Source of the DNA: Roseicella aerolata
GTDB lineage: Bacteria > Pseudomonadota > Alphaproteobacteria > Acetobacterales > Acetobacteraceae
DNA length: 64,000 bases
Direction: 5' to 3'
Assembly (NCBI RefSeq): GCF_020523605.1
Contig: NZ_JAJAQI010000003.1
Span: forward strand, 186,001 to 250,000
Under the pieces are notes generated by a model. That model was given only the letters and a program-made list of their open reading frames with translations, searched no databases and had not been told where the DNA came from. Position 1 is the stretch's first letter, and every line of letters starts with the position of its first letter. Shown one piece after another: positions 37,327 to 46,075 of this stretch. The translations under genes and the position numbers were made by a program.

Positions 37327-38806
37327 AGCCCGCCGCGCCGGGACGCGCCCAGGGGGGACCGGAGGGGGTGTCGGGCGGCTGCGCGCCGCCACCCTCGCCC
37401 TTGGGGCCCTCGCGCTCGCCGGCTGCGAGACGCTCGCGGGCCTCAACCCCCTGGGGCCGGGCGGCCCGCCCGAGGGCCAGCCCGGCTTCGTCCGCGGCTT
37501 CCTGGGCGGCATCGCCACCGAGGACCCGGCGGCGGCGCTGATCGGCCGGCAGGTCCTCTCGGCCGGCGGCACGGCGGTGGATGCGGCGGTGGCCGCCGGC
37601 TTCGCCATGGCGGTCACGCTGCCCTCCCGCGTCGGGATCGGCGGCGGCGGCGCCTGCCTGGTCTTCGACCCGGCCAAGGCCGCGACCGAGGCGGTGCTCT
37701 TCCTGCCCGGCGCGCGGGAGGGCGTGCCTGCCGGGGCCGACCGGCCGGCGGCGGTGCCGCTCCTCGCCCGCGGACTCTTCGCCCTGCACACCAGGAAGCC
37801 CGGCCGGCCCTTCGAGGAGCTGATGGCCCCGGCCGAGCAGCTCGCCCGCTTCGGCACGGAGGTGAGCCGCGGGCTGGCGGCCGATCTTGCCGCCGTCTCC
37901 GGCCCGCTGCTGGCGGATCCGGGGGCGCAGGCCCTCTTCGGGGCCCCGGGCGGCGGGCCAAAGGCGGCGGGTGAGAGGCTGCTCCAGCCCGAGCTGGCGG
38001 GCACGCTCGGCCAGCTCCGCCTCGCAGGCGTCGGCGACCTGCATCAGGGAACGCTGGCGCGGCGGCTGGAGGAGGTCTCCCGCGCCGCCGGGGGCCACCT
38101 CACGCTGGAGGAATTGCGGACCGGCCTGCCGAACCTTGCCCAGCCGATCGATCTGCCGACCCGCGGCGGCGACCGCATCGCCTTCCTGCCGCCACCGGCC
38201 GATGGCGGCCTGGCCGCCGCCGCGTCCTTCGAGGCGCTGCGGGGCGGCGCCGAGCTTGCCCAGGCGGCGGAGCGCGGCCTTGCCGCCGCGGCGGCCTGGC
38301 GGGCCGGCGGCGGCGATCCGGTGCGGCTGGTCAGCGCCGGCGACCTGCCGCCGGGCCGCTTCGGCGCGCTGCCGGCTTCGGCCGGGCTGGTCGCCTTCGA
38401 CCGGCAGGGCACCGCCGTCTCCTGCGCCTTCACGCTGAACAACCTGTTCGGCACCGGCCGCGTCGCGCCCGGCATGGGCTTCCTGCTGGCCGCCGCGCCG
38501 GGGATCGGCGCGGTGCAGCCGCCGCTGCTCTCGGCCGCCATCGCCTACAACGCGAATGTGCGGGGCTTCCGGCTGGCGGCCGCCGCCTCCGGCCAGCAGG
38601 CGGCGCCGATCGGCGTGGCGGGTCCGGCGGCGCTGCACCTGCTGCGCGCCATCCCGCCCGCGACGGCGCTGGAGGGCGGGGCGCCCGGCGCGGCGCGGGT
38701 CCAGCTTGCGAGCTGCACGAACTACCTGCCGGGGCGGCCGGACCGCTGCCTCGCGCTCAGCGATCCGCGCGGCGGCGGCGTCGCGCTGGGGGCGATGGAC
38801 CAATAG
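37313..38806 (+). CDS. Gamma-glutamyltransferase-like lipoprotein with altered catalytic site
   Basis: 497 residues from ATG 37313; this start overlaps the M48 start region on the other strand by a few bases. A lipoprotein signal is present (lipobox LALAGC). The Ntn-hydrolase body resembles GGT: GGTAVDAAVAAGFAMAVTLPSRVGIGGGGACLVFD near the N-terminus (split for brevity), then LNNLFGTGRVAPGMGFLL late in the chain. Where GGT has the autocleavage and nucleophile TTH-S motif before DG-AV, this protein has PASAGLVAFDRQGTAV, so Thr is replaced, by alignment, with Ser356 and the following Thr-His is lost. It is shorter than usual GGT (about 550-580). It may be inactive or use Ser. Confidence 0.82.
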   Translation: MPGVIARRAGTRPGGTGGGVGRLRAATLALGALALAGCETLAGLNPLGPGGPPEGQPGFVRGFLGGIATEDPAAALIGRQVLSAGGTAVDAAVAAGFAMAVTLPSRVGIGGGGACLVFDPAKAATEAVLFLPGAREGVPAGADRPAAVPLLARGLFALHTRKPGRPFEELMAPAEQLARFGTEVSRGLAADLAAVSGPLLADPGAQALFGAPGGGPKAAGERLLQPELAGTLGQLRLAGVGDLHQGTLARRLEEVSRAAGGHLTLEELRTGLPNLAQPIDLPTRGGDRIAFLPPPADGGLAAAASFEALRGGAELAQAAERGLAAAAAWRAGGGDPVRLVSAGDLPPGRFGALPASAGLVAFDRQGTAVSCAFTLNNLFGTGRVAPGMGFLLAAAPGIGAVQPPLLSAAIAYNANVRGFRLAAAASGQQAAPIGVAGPAALHLLRAIPPATALEGGAPGAARVQLASCTNYLPGRPDRCLALSDPRGGGVALGAMDQ

Positions 38807-39003
38807 CCGCGGTGAACCCGGCGCCGGGGCTCCGCGCCCGCATCGCGGGATGCGCGATGCGGGCGCCGTGCTTCCCTGCGCAGGCTTGACCCGCCTGTCC
38901 CGGCGGTCCAGCACAGCCCGCCTCGACAACCGGTCCAGGGGGCGGGTCCGGGGCGCCGGGGGCGCATGGTCCGGACCTCCGGCCTTTGCCAAGGAAAGCC
39001 GCG

Positions 39004-40170
39004 ATGGCACTCAAGGTCGGCCGGGGGGCGGAGGCGCCGCCCTTCCTGGTCATGGATGTGATCAGCGCCGCCAATGCCCGCGCCGCGGCCCTCGCCCCGG
39101 GCGAGCCTGGCGTGATCCGCATGGAGGTGGGCCAGCCCGGCACCGGCGCCCCGCGCGGCGCCGCCGAGGCGGCGATCCGGGCGCTGCAGGCCGGGGCGCC
39201 GATGGGCTATACGGAAGCCTTCGGGCTGCGATCCCTGCGGGAGCGGATCGCCCGCCACTATGCCGGACGCTACGGCGTGGCGGTGCCGGCCGGGCGCGTC
39301 GCGGTCACGGTGGGTGCCTCCGGCGCCTTCCCGCTGGCCTTCCTGGCGGCCTTCGATCCGGGCGATTCGGTCGCCATGGCGGCGCCCTTCTACCCGCCCT
39401 ATGCCAATATCCTGACCGCGCTCGGCATGAAGCCGCAGCTTCTGCCCTGCGGGCCGGAGACGCGCTGGCAGCCGACCGTCGCGATGCTGGAGGCGCTGGA
39501 TCCCATCCCCGCCGGCCTGATCGTCGCCAGCCCCTGCAACCCGGCCGGCACCATGCTGCCGCCCGCGGAATTCGCCGCCATCGCCGCCTGGTGCGAGGCA
39601 AGGGGCGTCCGCCTCGTCTCCGACGAGATCTATCACGGCCTGACCTATGGCGAGGTGCCGGAGACCACCGCCGCGGCCTTCCCGGGCGCCATCGTGGTCA
39701 ACAGCTTCTCCAAGTACTTCTCCATGACCGGCTGGCGGATCGGCTGGCTGGTGCTGCCGGAGGACCTTGTCCGGCCGGTGGAGTGCCTGGCGCAGAACAT
39801 GTTCATCTCCGCGCCGCATGTGGCGCAGGTGGCGGCCGAGGCGGCCTTCGACTGCCGCGAGGAGCTGGAGGCGAATATCGCGCGCTACCGCCGCTCCCGC
39901 GCCCTGCTGCTGCAGGCGCTGCCGGAGGCGGGCTTCGACCGGCTCTCGCCCGCGGATGGGGCCTTCTATCTGTGGGCGGATGTTGGCCACCTGACCAACG
40001 ACTCGGTCGAGTTCTGCCGGCGCATGCTGGCCGAGGCCGGCATCGCCGCCACGCCGGGGGTGGATTTCGACCGCGAGCGGGGGCGGCGCTTCCTCCGCTT
40101 CAGCTATTGCGGGCCTGAGGCCGACATGGCCGAGGCGCCGGCGCGGCTGGCGGCCTGGCTGAGGCGGTAG
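39004..40170 (+). CDS. PLP-dependent aminotransferase, class I/II (aspartate aminotransferase-like)
   Basis: 388 residues from ATG 39004, with AAGGAAAG ahead of it. The fold-type I landmarks are IRMEVGQPGTGAPRGA, MGYTEAFGLRSLRERIARHY, IVASPCNPAGTMLPPAEF, the PLP Asp and Tyr in RLVSDEIYHGLTYGE, the Schiff-base Lys in VVNSFSKYFSMTGWRIGWL and the carboxylate-binding Arg in RRFLRFSYC. It is similar to AspC/AlaT-type enzymes from alphaproteobacteria. The amino donor is not predictable. It stands alone on the plus strand, convergent with the TadD-like gene. Confidence 0.92.
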   Translation: MALKVGRGAEAPPFLVMDVISAANARAAALAPGEPGVIRMEVGQPGTGAPRGAAEAAIRALQAGAPMGYTEAFGLRSLRERIARHYAGRYGVAVPAGRVAVTVGASGAFPLAFLAAFDPGDSVAMAAPFYPPYANILTALGMKPQLLPCGPETRWQPTVAMLEALDPIPAGLIVASPCNPAGTMLPPAEFAAIAAWCEARGVRLVSDEIYHGLTYGEVPETTAAAFPGAIVVNSFSKYFSMTGWRIGWLVLPEDLVRPVECLAQNMFISAPHVAQVAAEAAFDCREELEANIARYRRSRALLLQALPEAGFDRLSPADGAFYLWADVGHLTNDSVEFCRRMLAEAGIAATPGVDFDRERGRRFLRFSYCGPEADMAEAPARLAAWLRR

Positions 40171-40243
40171 CCGGCGCCCTACGCCCCCGCGGGCGGCTGC
40201 AGCACGGGCTGGGCGGTGGCATCCCGCCCGGCCACGCCCCGTG

Positions 40244-41167
40244 CTACGGCGCGGCGACGAGCCGTGCCGGCTCCTGCCCCGCCTTCTCCGACAGGATGGC
40301 GCGGGCCGACGCCGCGCGCCGCGGGGCCGATGTCTGCGGGCGTGCCGGCCGGGGCATCGCGGCCTCCGCCACGCGCGGCGCGGCGACGGGCGGCCTGGGA
40401 TCGAGCCGCCAGGCGATCGCGACCAATTCCTGCGTCATCGCCTCCGCCTCGGCCGGACCCATGTCCAGCCAGAGCAGCCGCACCGCCCGCTCCGGCTGGC
40501 CGGTGGCGGCCAGGGCCAGGGCCAGGTTGTGCCGGGCACGCCGCGGCGCCCCGGGCGCGTATTCCGCCTCCGCCAGCGTGCCGACGGCGTCCGGTGCCCG
40601 GCCGGAGAGCAGGAGGGACAGCGCCAGGTTGGCGCGCACGCCCCAATCCTGGGGCGTGAGGGCGAGGGCGGCGCGATAGGCCTCCTGCGCGCCGGCCGGG
40701 TCGCCGGCGAGGTCCCGCGCCAGGCCGAGCCCGGCCGGCGCGGCGGCATGGCCGGGCGCCAGCACCTGGGCCTGGCGGAATGCCTCCGCAGCCGCGCCGT
40801 GATTGCCGGCACGCAGCTCCAGCCGGCCGATCGCCAGCAGCCGCGCGAGGCTCGGGCCCTGCAGCGCGACGGCATCGCGCATGGCCTGCGCCGCCTCCGC
40901 CTCCTGCCCGGCGCGTTCGGCGGCGGCGGCCAGGCGCTCGCGCAGTGCGCCGTCCTTCGGGCGCTGCGCCGCGGCTTCCCGCAGCACCGCGACCGCGGCC
41001 GCGCCGCCCTGCGGGCCATCCAGCGTCTCCGCCAGGCGCAGCCGGCTGTCGAGCGAAAGCGCCTCCGGCCGCGTCGCCGGGCCGCAGCCGGCGAGCAGCG
41101 CCAGCAGAAGGGCGGAAGCCCAGGCGGCATGGCGGAGGCGGGATGGGGGGAGAGGGTGGGGCACCAT
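40244..41167 (-). CDS. TPR-repeat lipoprotein, TadD-like
   Basis: 307 residues from ATG 41167 (AGGAG 11 bases before). The lipoprotein signal has lipobox LLAGC (Cys28). The central region consists of tetratricopeptide helices (for example RLLAIGRLELRAGNHGAAAEAF, AYRAALALTPQDWGVRANLAL and RRARHNLALALAATGQPERAV). The tail is Pro/Ala/Arg-rich. TadD lipoproteins of this form help localise the Tad secretin. It is separated from tadG by a 179-base gap containing repeat copy E, so it may have its own transcript, but it belongs to the Tad locus by position. Confidence 0.82.
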   Translation of the reverse strand: MVPHPLPPSRLRHAAWASALLLALLAGCGPATRPEALSLDSRLRLAETLDGPQGGAAAVAVLREAAAQRPKDGALRERLAAAAERAGQEAEAAQAMRDAVALQGPSLARLLAIGRLELRAGNHGAAAEAFRQAQVLAPGHAAAPAGLGLARDLAGDPAGAQEAYRAALALTPQDWGVRANLALSLLLSGRAPDAVGTLAEAEYAPGAPRRARHNLALALAATGQPERAVRLLWLDMGPAEAEAMTQELVAIAWRLDPRPPVAAPRVAEAAMPRPARPQTSAPRRAASARAILSEKAGQEPARLVAAP

Positions 41168-41238
41168 TTTCGGCACGTCTCCTGATCGGTGCCTGCTTAG
41201 GCCGGAAAGCCTTGCCGCGCGGTGAAGAGGCCGCCCGG

Positions 41239-41343
41239 CTAGAGCGGATCGCCGAAGGCCGTGAACGACCGAAGGCGTGAATCTGCTCGAAAAACAAAGC
41301 TCTACAGCGGATGGGCGTTCAGATATGAACGCCCATCCGCTGT
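41239..41343 (+). repeat. Dispersed bipartite palindromic repeat, copy E
   Basis: 105 bases, plus orientation, the best hairpin of the five. Left module: CTAGAGCGGATCGCCGAAGG ... GTGAATCTGCTCG. Right module: a perfect 18-bp stem (41304-41321 with 41326-41343) and a four-base loop. It lies between the tadG stop (3 bases away) and the TadD-like start (72 bases away), in the middle of the pilus operon. As an intrinsic-terminator-like hairpin it may set apart expression of the two. Confidence 0.9.
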
Positions 41344-41346
41344 CGG

Positions 41347-43134
41347 TCACCGCACCAGCCGGAGATTGGCGAGCTGCGTGCCGATCTGCTGGAAGGCGGT
41401 GCGCAGATCGGAAGGCTGGCTGACGAAGGTGTAGTGCTGCGGCGAGGAGGCGCAGCCCTGGTACAGCGTGCGCGTCGCCGCGCTGGTGGACGAGCCCGAG
41501 GTGTCGAGCACCACGGTGTAGATCGTGATGCCCGCCTGCCGGATGGCGCCGCAGAGCGCGGCCATGCGGCTGTTGATCTCGGTCTGCGCCGCGGCATTGC
41601 TGCTGACCCCGGCGCCGAGCCTGCCATCCCGCAGCCGGCCATAGCCGGTATAGTCGGCATTGCCGGATATCGGCGGCGCGTCCGGCGCGGCCTGCACATT
41701 GCCCACCTGGTTCGCGGCCGGGCAGGCGACGGGGCGGATCGCCTGCGCGGGGCCCGGGGCGGGGTTGGTCGGGAAGCTCGCGGTCGAGGCGCTGGTATCG
41801 GTGCAGGCGCCGGGAAAGCCATAGGGCGAGTCGAACCACTGGTTCGTGCCGTCGGTCATCATGACGATGACCTTGCGCATGTAGCGCGCATTGTAGTCGA
41901 GCGGCAGGGCGGTGGCCTGGCCCGCCGGCGCGGGGCCGAGCCCCCAGGCGGCCCGCCAGCGCGGGCTGAGGGTGAACCAGCCTGCCTGCAGGCCGAGATT
42001 GCCCATGGTGCCGCCGCGGAAGGTGGCGCGCAGGGACTGGATGGTATCCAGCACCGCGGTCTTGCCCGCGGTCAGCGGCAGCACCGGTGTCTGCGGGCAG
42101 CCGACATTCGGGCCGACCTGATAATTGCCGCGGAAGCTCTGCCAGTCCTCCGTGATGGCGTCCCCGCCCGTCGTCGTCGCGGTCCAGAGCTTGCGCGCCC
42201 AGTCATTGTCCCCCGGCACGCGCTGCTTGTTCAGGGTGTAGAGGCCGAGGGTGGAGCGGTAGAGGAAGGGGCGGAAGGGTACCTCCTGCGGGGAATAGTC
42301 GCGCCCGTCGCCATCCACCGGCGCGCCGGCATGGCCGACCCGCGCCTCCACGCAGCCGCGCCAGGCGGTGGGCGCGTAATCGGCATCGAGGCTTGCCGCC
42401 GCCTCCGGCACCAGCCAGCCGCGCCGCCCGGGGCCGAGATTGACCGTGGTGGTGTAGGGGACGACCGAGACCCAGAGATTCGGCATCATTTCCCGGTTGC
42501 CGTAGAGGATGTTCACCAGGTCCGCCGCCGCCAGCCGCAGCAGGTCGATATTGGTGTTGCGGCTGGAAGTGGTGGTGCCTGGGCTGCGCGGCACCGGCGT
42601 GACGCCGCAATTGGTGGCGGTCCGGTCGCTCGGGGTCGAGCAGTTGGTGTCCATGGAGCCGGTGACGTCGAGCACCAGCGCGAGCTCCATGCCGAGATCG
42701 GCGCGCCGCGCCTCGGCCTCGGCGGCGACCGTCAGGCTGGCGAAGCCGAGGACGCGGGCGAAGGTCGTCTCCAGCACGGAACGGGCGGAGACGCGCAAGG
42801 TGCCTTCATCCAGGGTCGCGGGCGGGTCGAGCGTGGTCGATGCATCGAGGAAGCCACGCCAGGCGCGGCCGGTGGCCTGGGCCGGGGTATAGCCGGCATC
42901 CCGCATGCCGAAATTGGTCCAGAACATCGCCGCGACCTCGGCATCGCGCTGCGCCGCGGGCAGGCTGATGTTGCGCGCCCCCGCCAGCGCCGCGGCATCG
43001 AGCGCGGTGTGCAGGCGGGAGCGCAGCAGCCAGGCCCGCGCGCCATCGGTCGCGATGCCGACCATGCCGACCAGCGGCACGGCGAGCAGCGCGGTGATGA
43101 GGGCGATGGTGCCGCGGCGGCCGAGGCGTTTCAC
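41347..43134 (-). CDS. tadG: TadG-like pilus protein with VWA domain
   Basis: 595 residues. An N-terminal transmembrane/pseudopilin-type helix (IALITALLAVPLVGMVGIATDGARAWLLR split across about 10-38) is followed by LHTALDAAALAGARN, the TadE/G signature. A von Willebrand factor A domain with MIDAS begins at ELALVLDVTGSMDTN and includes VIVMMTDGTNQW and TIYTVVLDTSGSS. Several paired cysteines suggest disulfides. It is anchored in the inner membrane with the bulk in the periplasm. It overlaps the upstream tadE gene by four bases. Confidence 0.9.
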   Translation of the reverse strand: MKRLGRRGTIALITALLAVPLVGMVGIATDGARAWLLRSRLHTALDAAALAGARNISLPAAQRDAEVAAMFWTNFGMRDAGYTPAQATGRAWRGFLDASTTLDPPATLDEGTLRVSARSVLETTFARVLGFASLTVAAEAEARRADLGMELALVLDVTGSMDTNCSTPSDRTATNCGVTPVPRSPGTTTSSRNTNIDLLRLAAADLVNILYGNREMMPNLWVSVVPYTTTVNLGPGRRGWLVPEAAASLDADYAPTAWRGCVEARVGHAGAPVDGDGRDYSPQEVPFRPFLYRSTLGLYTLNKQRVPGDNDWARKLWTATTTGGDAITEDWQSFRGNYQVGPNVGCPQTPVLPLTAGKTAVLDTIQSLRATFRGGTMGNLGLQAGWFTLSPRWRAAWGLGPAPAGQATALPLDYNARYMRKVIVMMTDGTNQWFDSPYGFPGACTDTSASTASFPTNPAPGPAQAIRPVACPAANQVGNVQAAPDAPPISGNADYTGYGRLRDGRLGAGVSSNAAAQTEINSRMAALCGAIRQAGITIYTVVLDTSGSSTSAATRTLYQGCASSPQHYTFVSQPSDLRTAFQQIGTQLANLRLVR

Positions 43135-43715
43135 GGGCAGGCCCCGCTGATGGAGGTGAGCGGCGCCTGACGCGGCCGGAGGATGGCATGGCTGCGCACC
43201 GGCCCGGGGCCGATGGTGCCGAAGAAGACCGGCGGCGCCTTGGCCATGATCGACCAGGGCGTGACCAGGTTGATCACTTCCACCACCACCACGCTCTGCC
43301 CCGGCGGCACCAGGAACCCGGCCGGCAGCGCGGCGCGGCCCGCGACCTCTGCGGTGAGGCCGGCATCGCCGCGCGAGCAGGTCCAGGCCACGCTGTTGCC
43401 GCCCGAGCTGCCGCTGACCACGCTGATGACGGTGCGTGCCCGGCCGGTGCCCGTGCCGTCGGACCAGGCGAGGACGGGCGCCGCGACCGCCTTCGCCGCA
43501 TCGAACAGGCCGGCGATGTCGGCGGTCGTCAGCGCCTCCGCCTGGCTCGCCGCATTCGCGACCTCCGCCGCCGTGCGTTCCAGCCGGAACCAGGTGCGGA
43601 TATGCAGCACGATCTCCGCCGTCGCGGTGAAGAGGATGATCAGCAGCGGGACGAGGATGGCGAATTCCACCGCCGCCGTGCCGCGCCGCGGGTCAGCCTG
43701 CCGGATAAGGCTCAT
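43131..43715 (-). CDS. TadE/F-like minor pseudopilin
   Basis: 194 residues starting MSLIRQADPRRGTAAVEFAI. The RRGTAAVEFAILVPLL motif, with Gly then Glu at +5 and a hydrophobic helix, is the TadE prepilin-like signature. The periplasmic part is Ser/Gly-rich with a Cys pair (WTCSRG and a terminal GACP). It is probably a minor pseudopilin processed by TadV. It overlaps the preceding TadE gene and tadG, in keeping with a tightly packed operon. Confidence 0.88.
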   Translation of the reverse strand: MSLIRQADPRRGTAAVEFAILVPLLIILFTATAEIVLHIRTWFRLERTAAEVANAASQAEALTTADIAGLFDAAKAVAAPVLAWSDGTGTGRARTVISVVSGSSGGNSVAWTCSRGDAGLTAEVAGRAALPAGFLVPPGQSVVVVEVINLVTPWSIMAKAPPVFFGTIGPGPVRSHAILRPRQAPLTSISGACP

Positions 43716-44199
43716 TCTTCGCCAGGATCACGAAGTGGATCTGCAGCAGGCCGAGCGGCAGCAGCGCCCGGCCGAGGGGCGTCAGCCCGCGCCCGCGATA
43801 GACCACGGTGTAGCGGACGATATCGCCGGGCCCGCCGAGCCCGGGCTTCGCGGCCCCCGGCACCGCCAGCTGGCCGAAGCCCGGAACGCTCTCCACCGTC
43901 ACCTCGAGCGCGCCGGCATCGAGCGGCAGCCCCGTGCTGGTGAGGATGACATTGGTAACATGGCCGGTCGCGGTCAGCCCCGGCGGCGGCGACTGCCCGG
44001 TCGCAGCCCAGCGCGAGGCCTCCCGCCCCCCGGCATCGAGCGCGGCGCCCACCGCGACCTGCCAGCAGACCTCCATGAGCAGCAGCAGCAGAATGAAGAA
44101 GGCCGAGCCGACCAGGGCGAATTCCACCGCCGTGGTGCCGCGCCGGTCGGGCCCGAGCCGGGCGCCCCTTCCGGCGAAAGCCACGCGCCCGCTCACCAC
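43693..44199 (-). CDS. tadE: TadE-like minor pseudopilin
   Basis: 168 residues from a GTG at 44199 (or 44196). GPDRRGTTAVEFALVGSAFFILL is the classic TadE N-terminal motif (Gly, then Glu at +5, then helix). The remainder is a short periplasmic domain ending LLQIHFVILAKNEPYPAG. It overlaps the tadC stop by seven bases and the next pseudopilin gene by 23 bases. Two TadE-type genes next to each other correspond to tadE and tadF of the standard locus. Confidence 0.88.
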   Translation of the reverse strand: MVSGRVAFAGRGARLGPDRRGTTAVEFALVGSAFFILLLLLMEVCWQVAVGAALDAGGREASRWAATGQSPPPGLTATGHVTNVILTSTGLPLDAGALEVTVESVPGFGQLAVPGAAKPGLGGPGDIVRYTVVYRGRGLTPLGRALLPLGLLQIHFVILAKNEPYPAG

Positions 44200-45119
44200 A
44201 GCCGGGACGCCTGCAGCATCGCCGGCCCGGCGACGACCAGGAACAGGGTCGGCAGGATGCAGAGGATCATCGGCACGGTCAGCAGCACCGGCAGCCGCGC
44301 CGCCCGCGCCTCGAACCGCACCAGCTGCTCGTGCCGCATCTCGGCTGAGAGGGTGCGCAGCGCCTGGGTCAGCGGCGTGCCGTATTGCAGCGTCTGCGCG
44401 AGCGTCATGCCGAGGCGCCGCAGCAGGTCGAGCCGTGTGCGCTCCGCCATGTTCAGCAGCGCCGCGCGCCGGTCCGCCAGGATCCGCAACTCGCTGCCGC
44501 AGAGGGCGAATTCGGTGGCGATGGCGCGGTTGGCCGGGCGGATCTCGATCGCCACCCGCTCGATCGCACCCTCCAGCGCCAGCCCGGCTTCCGAGCAGAT
44601 GACCATGAGGTCGAGCGCATCGGGCAGGCCCCGCTCCAGCTCTCGCAGATAGCGCGTGCGCAGGCGCTTCGCGACCAGGTCCGGCGTCAGCAGCCCGCCG
44701 ATGGCGGCGGCCAGCAGCCCCAGGGTCCAGGCCATCTGCCCGGCGCCGAGGAGATGCAGCGCCGCGGCCATGGCCAGCGGCAGGCCCAGGAAGAGCAGCA
44801 CCTTGCCGCCCACGAAGATGGCCAGCGCCCGGTCGCCGCGGAAGCCGGCGGCCATCAGGGTCTGCTCCAGCTCCGTGACCGTGCGGCCCGAGAGCACCCC
44901 GCTGCCCGTCAGCCCCCGCCCGATGGCGGCAAGGCCGCGCAGCAGCATCCGCCGCGCCGACCAGGGCAGCGCCACCTGGTCGATGCCCGCGCTGCGCTGC
45001 ACCGCAAGCAGCCGTTCCCCCAGGCGCTGGTCGCGCGCGATGGCGCGCAGCAGCCAGGCCACCAGCAGCCCGAAGCCGAGCAGCGCCCCCGCGCTGGCGG
45101 CGACCAGCGCGGGCGTCAT
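44193..45119 (-). CDS. tadC: TadC inner-membrane platform protein
   Basis: 308 residues from ATG 45119. A type II secretion F domain lies in the middle (RELERGLPDALDLMVICSEAGLALEGAIERV split for brevity, and LGMTLAQTLQYGTPLTQALRTLSAEMR) between two hydrophobic regions near the N-terminus and about residues 115-150 and 280-305. It pairs with TadB as the pilus assembly platform. ATGA overlap with tadB. Confidence 0.93.
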   Translation of the reverse strand: MTPALVAASAGALLGFGLLVAWLLRAIARDQRLGERLLAVQRSAGIDQVALPWSARRMLLRGLAAIGRGLTGSGVLSGRTVTELEQTLMAAGFRGDRALAIFVGGKVLLFLGLPLAMAAALHLLGAGQMAWTLGLLAAAIGGLLTPDLVAKRLRTRYLRELERGLPDALDLMVICSEAGLALEGAIERVAIEIRPANRAIATEFALCGSELRILADRRAALLNMAERTRLDLLRRLGMTLAQTLQYGTPLTQALRTLSAEMRHEQLVRFEARAARLPVLLTVPMILCILPTLFLVVAGPAMLQASRLW

Positions 45120-46075
45120 GACAGCGCCCGCCGGATCATGCCGCGCATCAGCAGGATGCCGGCGACGAGCAGCCCGATGGCCGCCGCCAGGATCTGCTGC
45201 CCGCCCGGGTCGCTGAACAGCAGGGCGATGTAGCCCGGGCTCAGCACCGCCAGCACGCCGCAGGTGAAGAAGGGCAGCGCCGCGAGGATGCCGGCCGAGG
45301 TCCGCGCCTCGGCGGCGAGCGCATAGCCGCGCTCCTTCAGCGCGACGCGCTTGCGGATGACCTCTGCCAGGTTCTCCAGGGTCTCGCTGAGGCCGCCGCC
45401 GGTCTGGCTCTGCAGGGCGAGGGCGGTGGCGAAGAAGCGGTATTCCGGCACGCCGGTGCGGTGCGCCGTCTCGGCCAGCGCCTGTTCCAGCGGCAGGCCG
45501 ATGGACAGCCGGTCGGCGATGCGCTGGAACTCGGCCGCCGTCTCCGGCGGCGCCTCCTGCGCCACGCTGCGGATCGCCTCGCTGACCGGGATGCCGACGC
45601 GGACGGCGCGCGTGATCATGCCGAGCGCATCGGGGAATTGCCGGAACAGCGTCTCCCGCCGCCGCGCATCCAGCCAGCCGAAGGCGGCACGGCAGAACAG
45701 GAACCAGAAGGCGGGCATGGCCAGCAGCAGCGCATCGCCGCCGAGCGCCGCCAGCAGGCCCGCGGCGGCCCGCGCCAGGGGCAAGGCCACCAGCAGGATG
45801 ATCCACCAGCGGACGGGGTAGGCCGCCGCGCGCTCCAGCCTGAGGCCGAGGAGTTCCAGGGCGCGGGCCAGCCAGGGCAGTTCCGCCAGCCCGCGCAGCC
45901 GGTCCTGCCGCAGCGTGGCGGCGAGGCCCGCCGGCCGGTGCGGGCCGACCACGGCCAGCAGGCGCGCCCGGCGCTGGTCCTGCCGCTTCAGCGCGCCGAG
46001 TCCAAGCGTGACCGCGAGGCCGAGGCCGAGCAGCCCCGCCCCCGCGGCCAGCAGGCCGGGCGGCAGGCCGCTCAC
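45116..46075 (-). CDS. tadB: TadB inner-membrane platform protein
   Basis: 319 residues from a GTG at 46075. A type II secretion F domain is visible: RRRETLFRQFPDALGMITRAVRVGIPVSEAIRSV, GLPLEQALAETAHRTGVPEYRFFATALALQSQTGGGLSETLENLAEVIR (read as separate segments). Transmembrane segments lie at about 8-26, 90-130 and two at the end. It forms the membrane platform with TadC, driven by the TadA ATPase. It overlaps tadA by four bases. Confidence 0.93.
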   Translation of the reverse strand: MSGLPPGLLAAGAGLLGLGLAVTLGLGALKRQDQRRARLLAVVGPHRPAGLAATLRQDRLRGLAELPWLARALELLGLRLERAAAYPVRWWIILLVALPLARAAAGLLAALGGDALLLAMPAFWFLFCRAAFGWLDARRRETLFRQFPDALGMITRAVRVGIPVSEAIRSVAQEAPPETAAEFQRIADRLSIGLPLEQALAETAHRTGVPEYRFFATALALQSQTGGGLSETLENLAEVIRKRVALKERGYALAAEARTSAGILAALPFFTCGVLAVLSPGYIALLFSDPGGQQILAAAIGLLVAGILLMRGMIRRALS

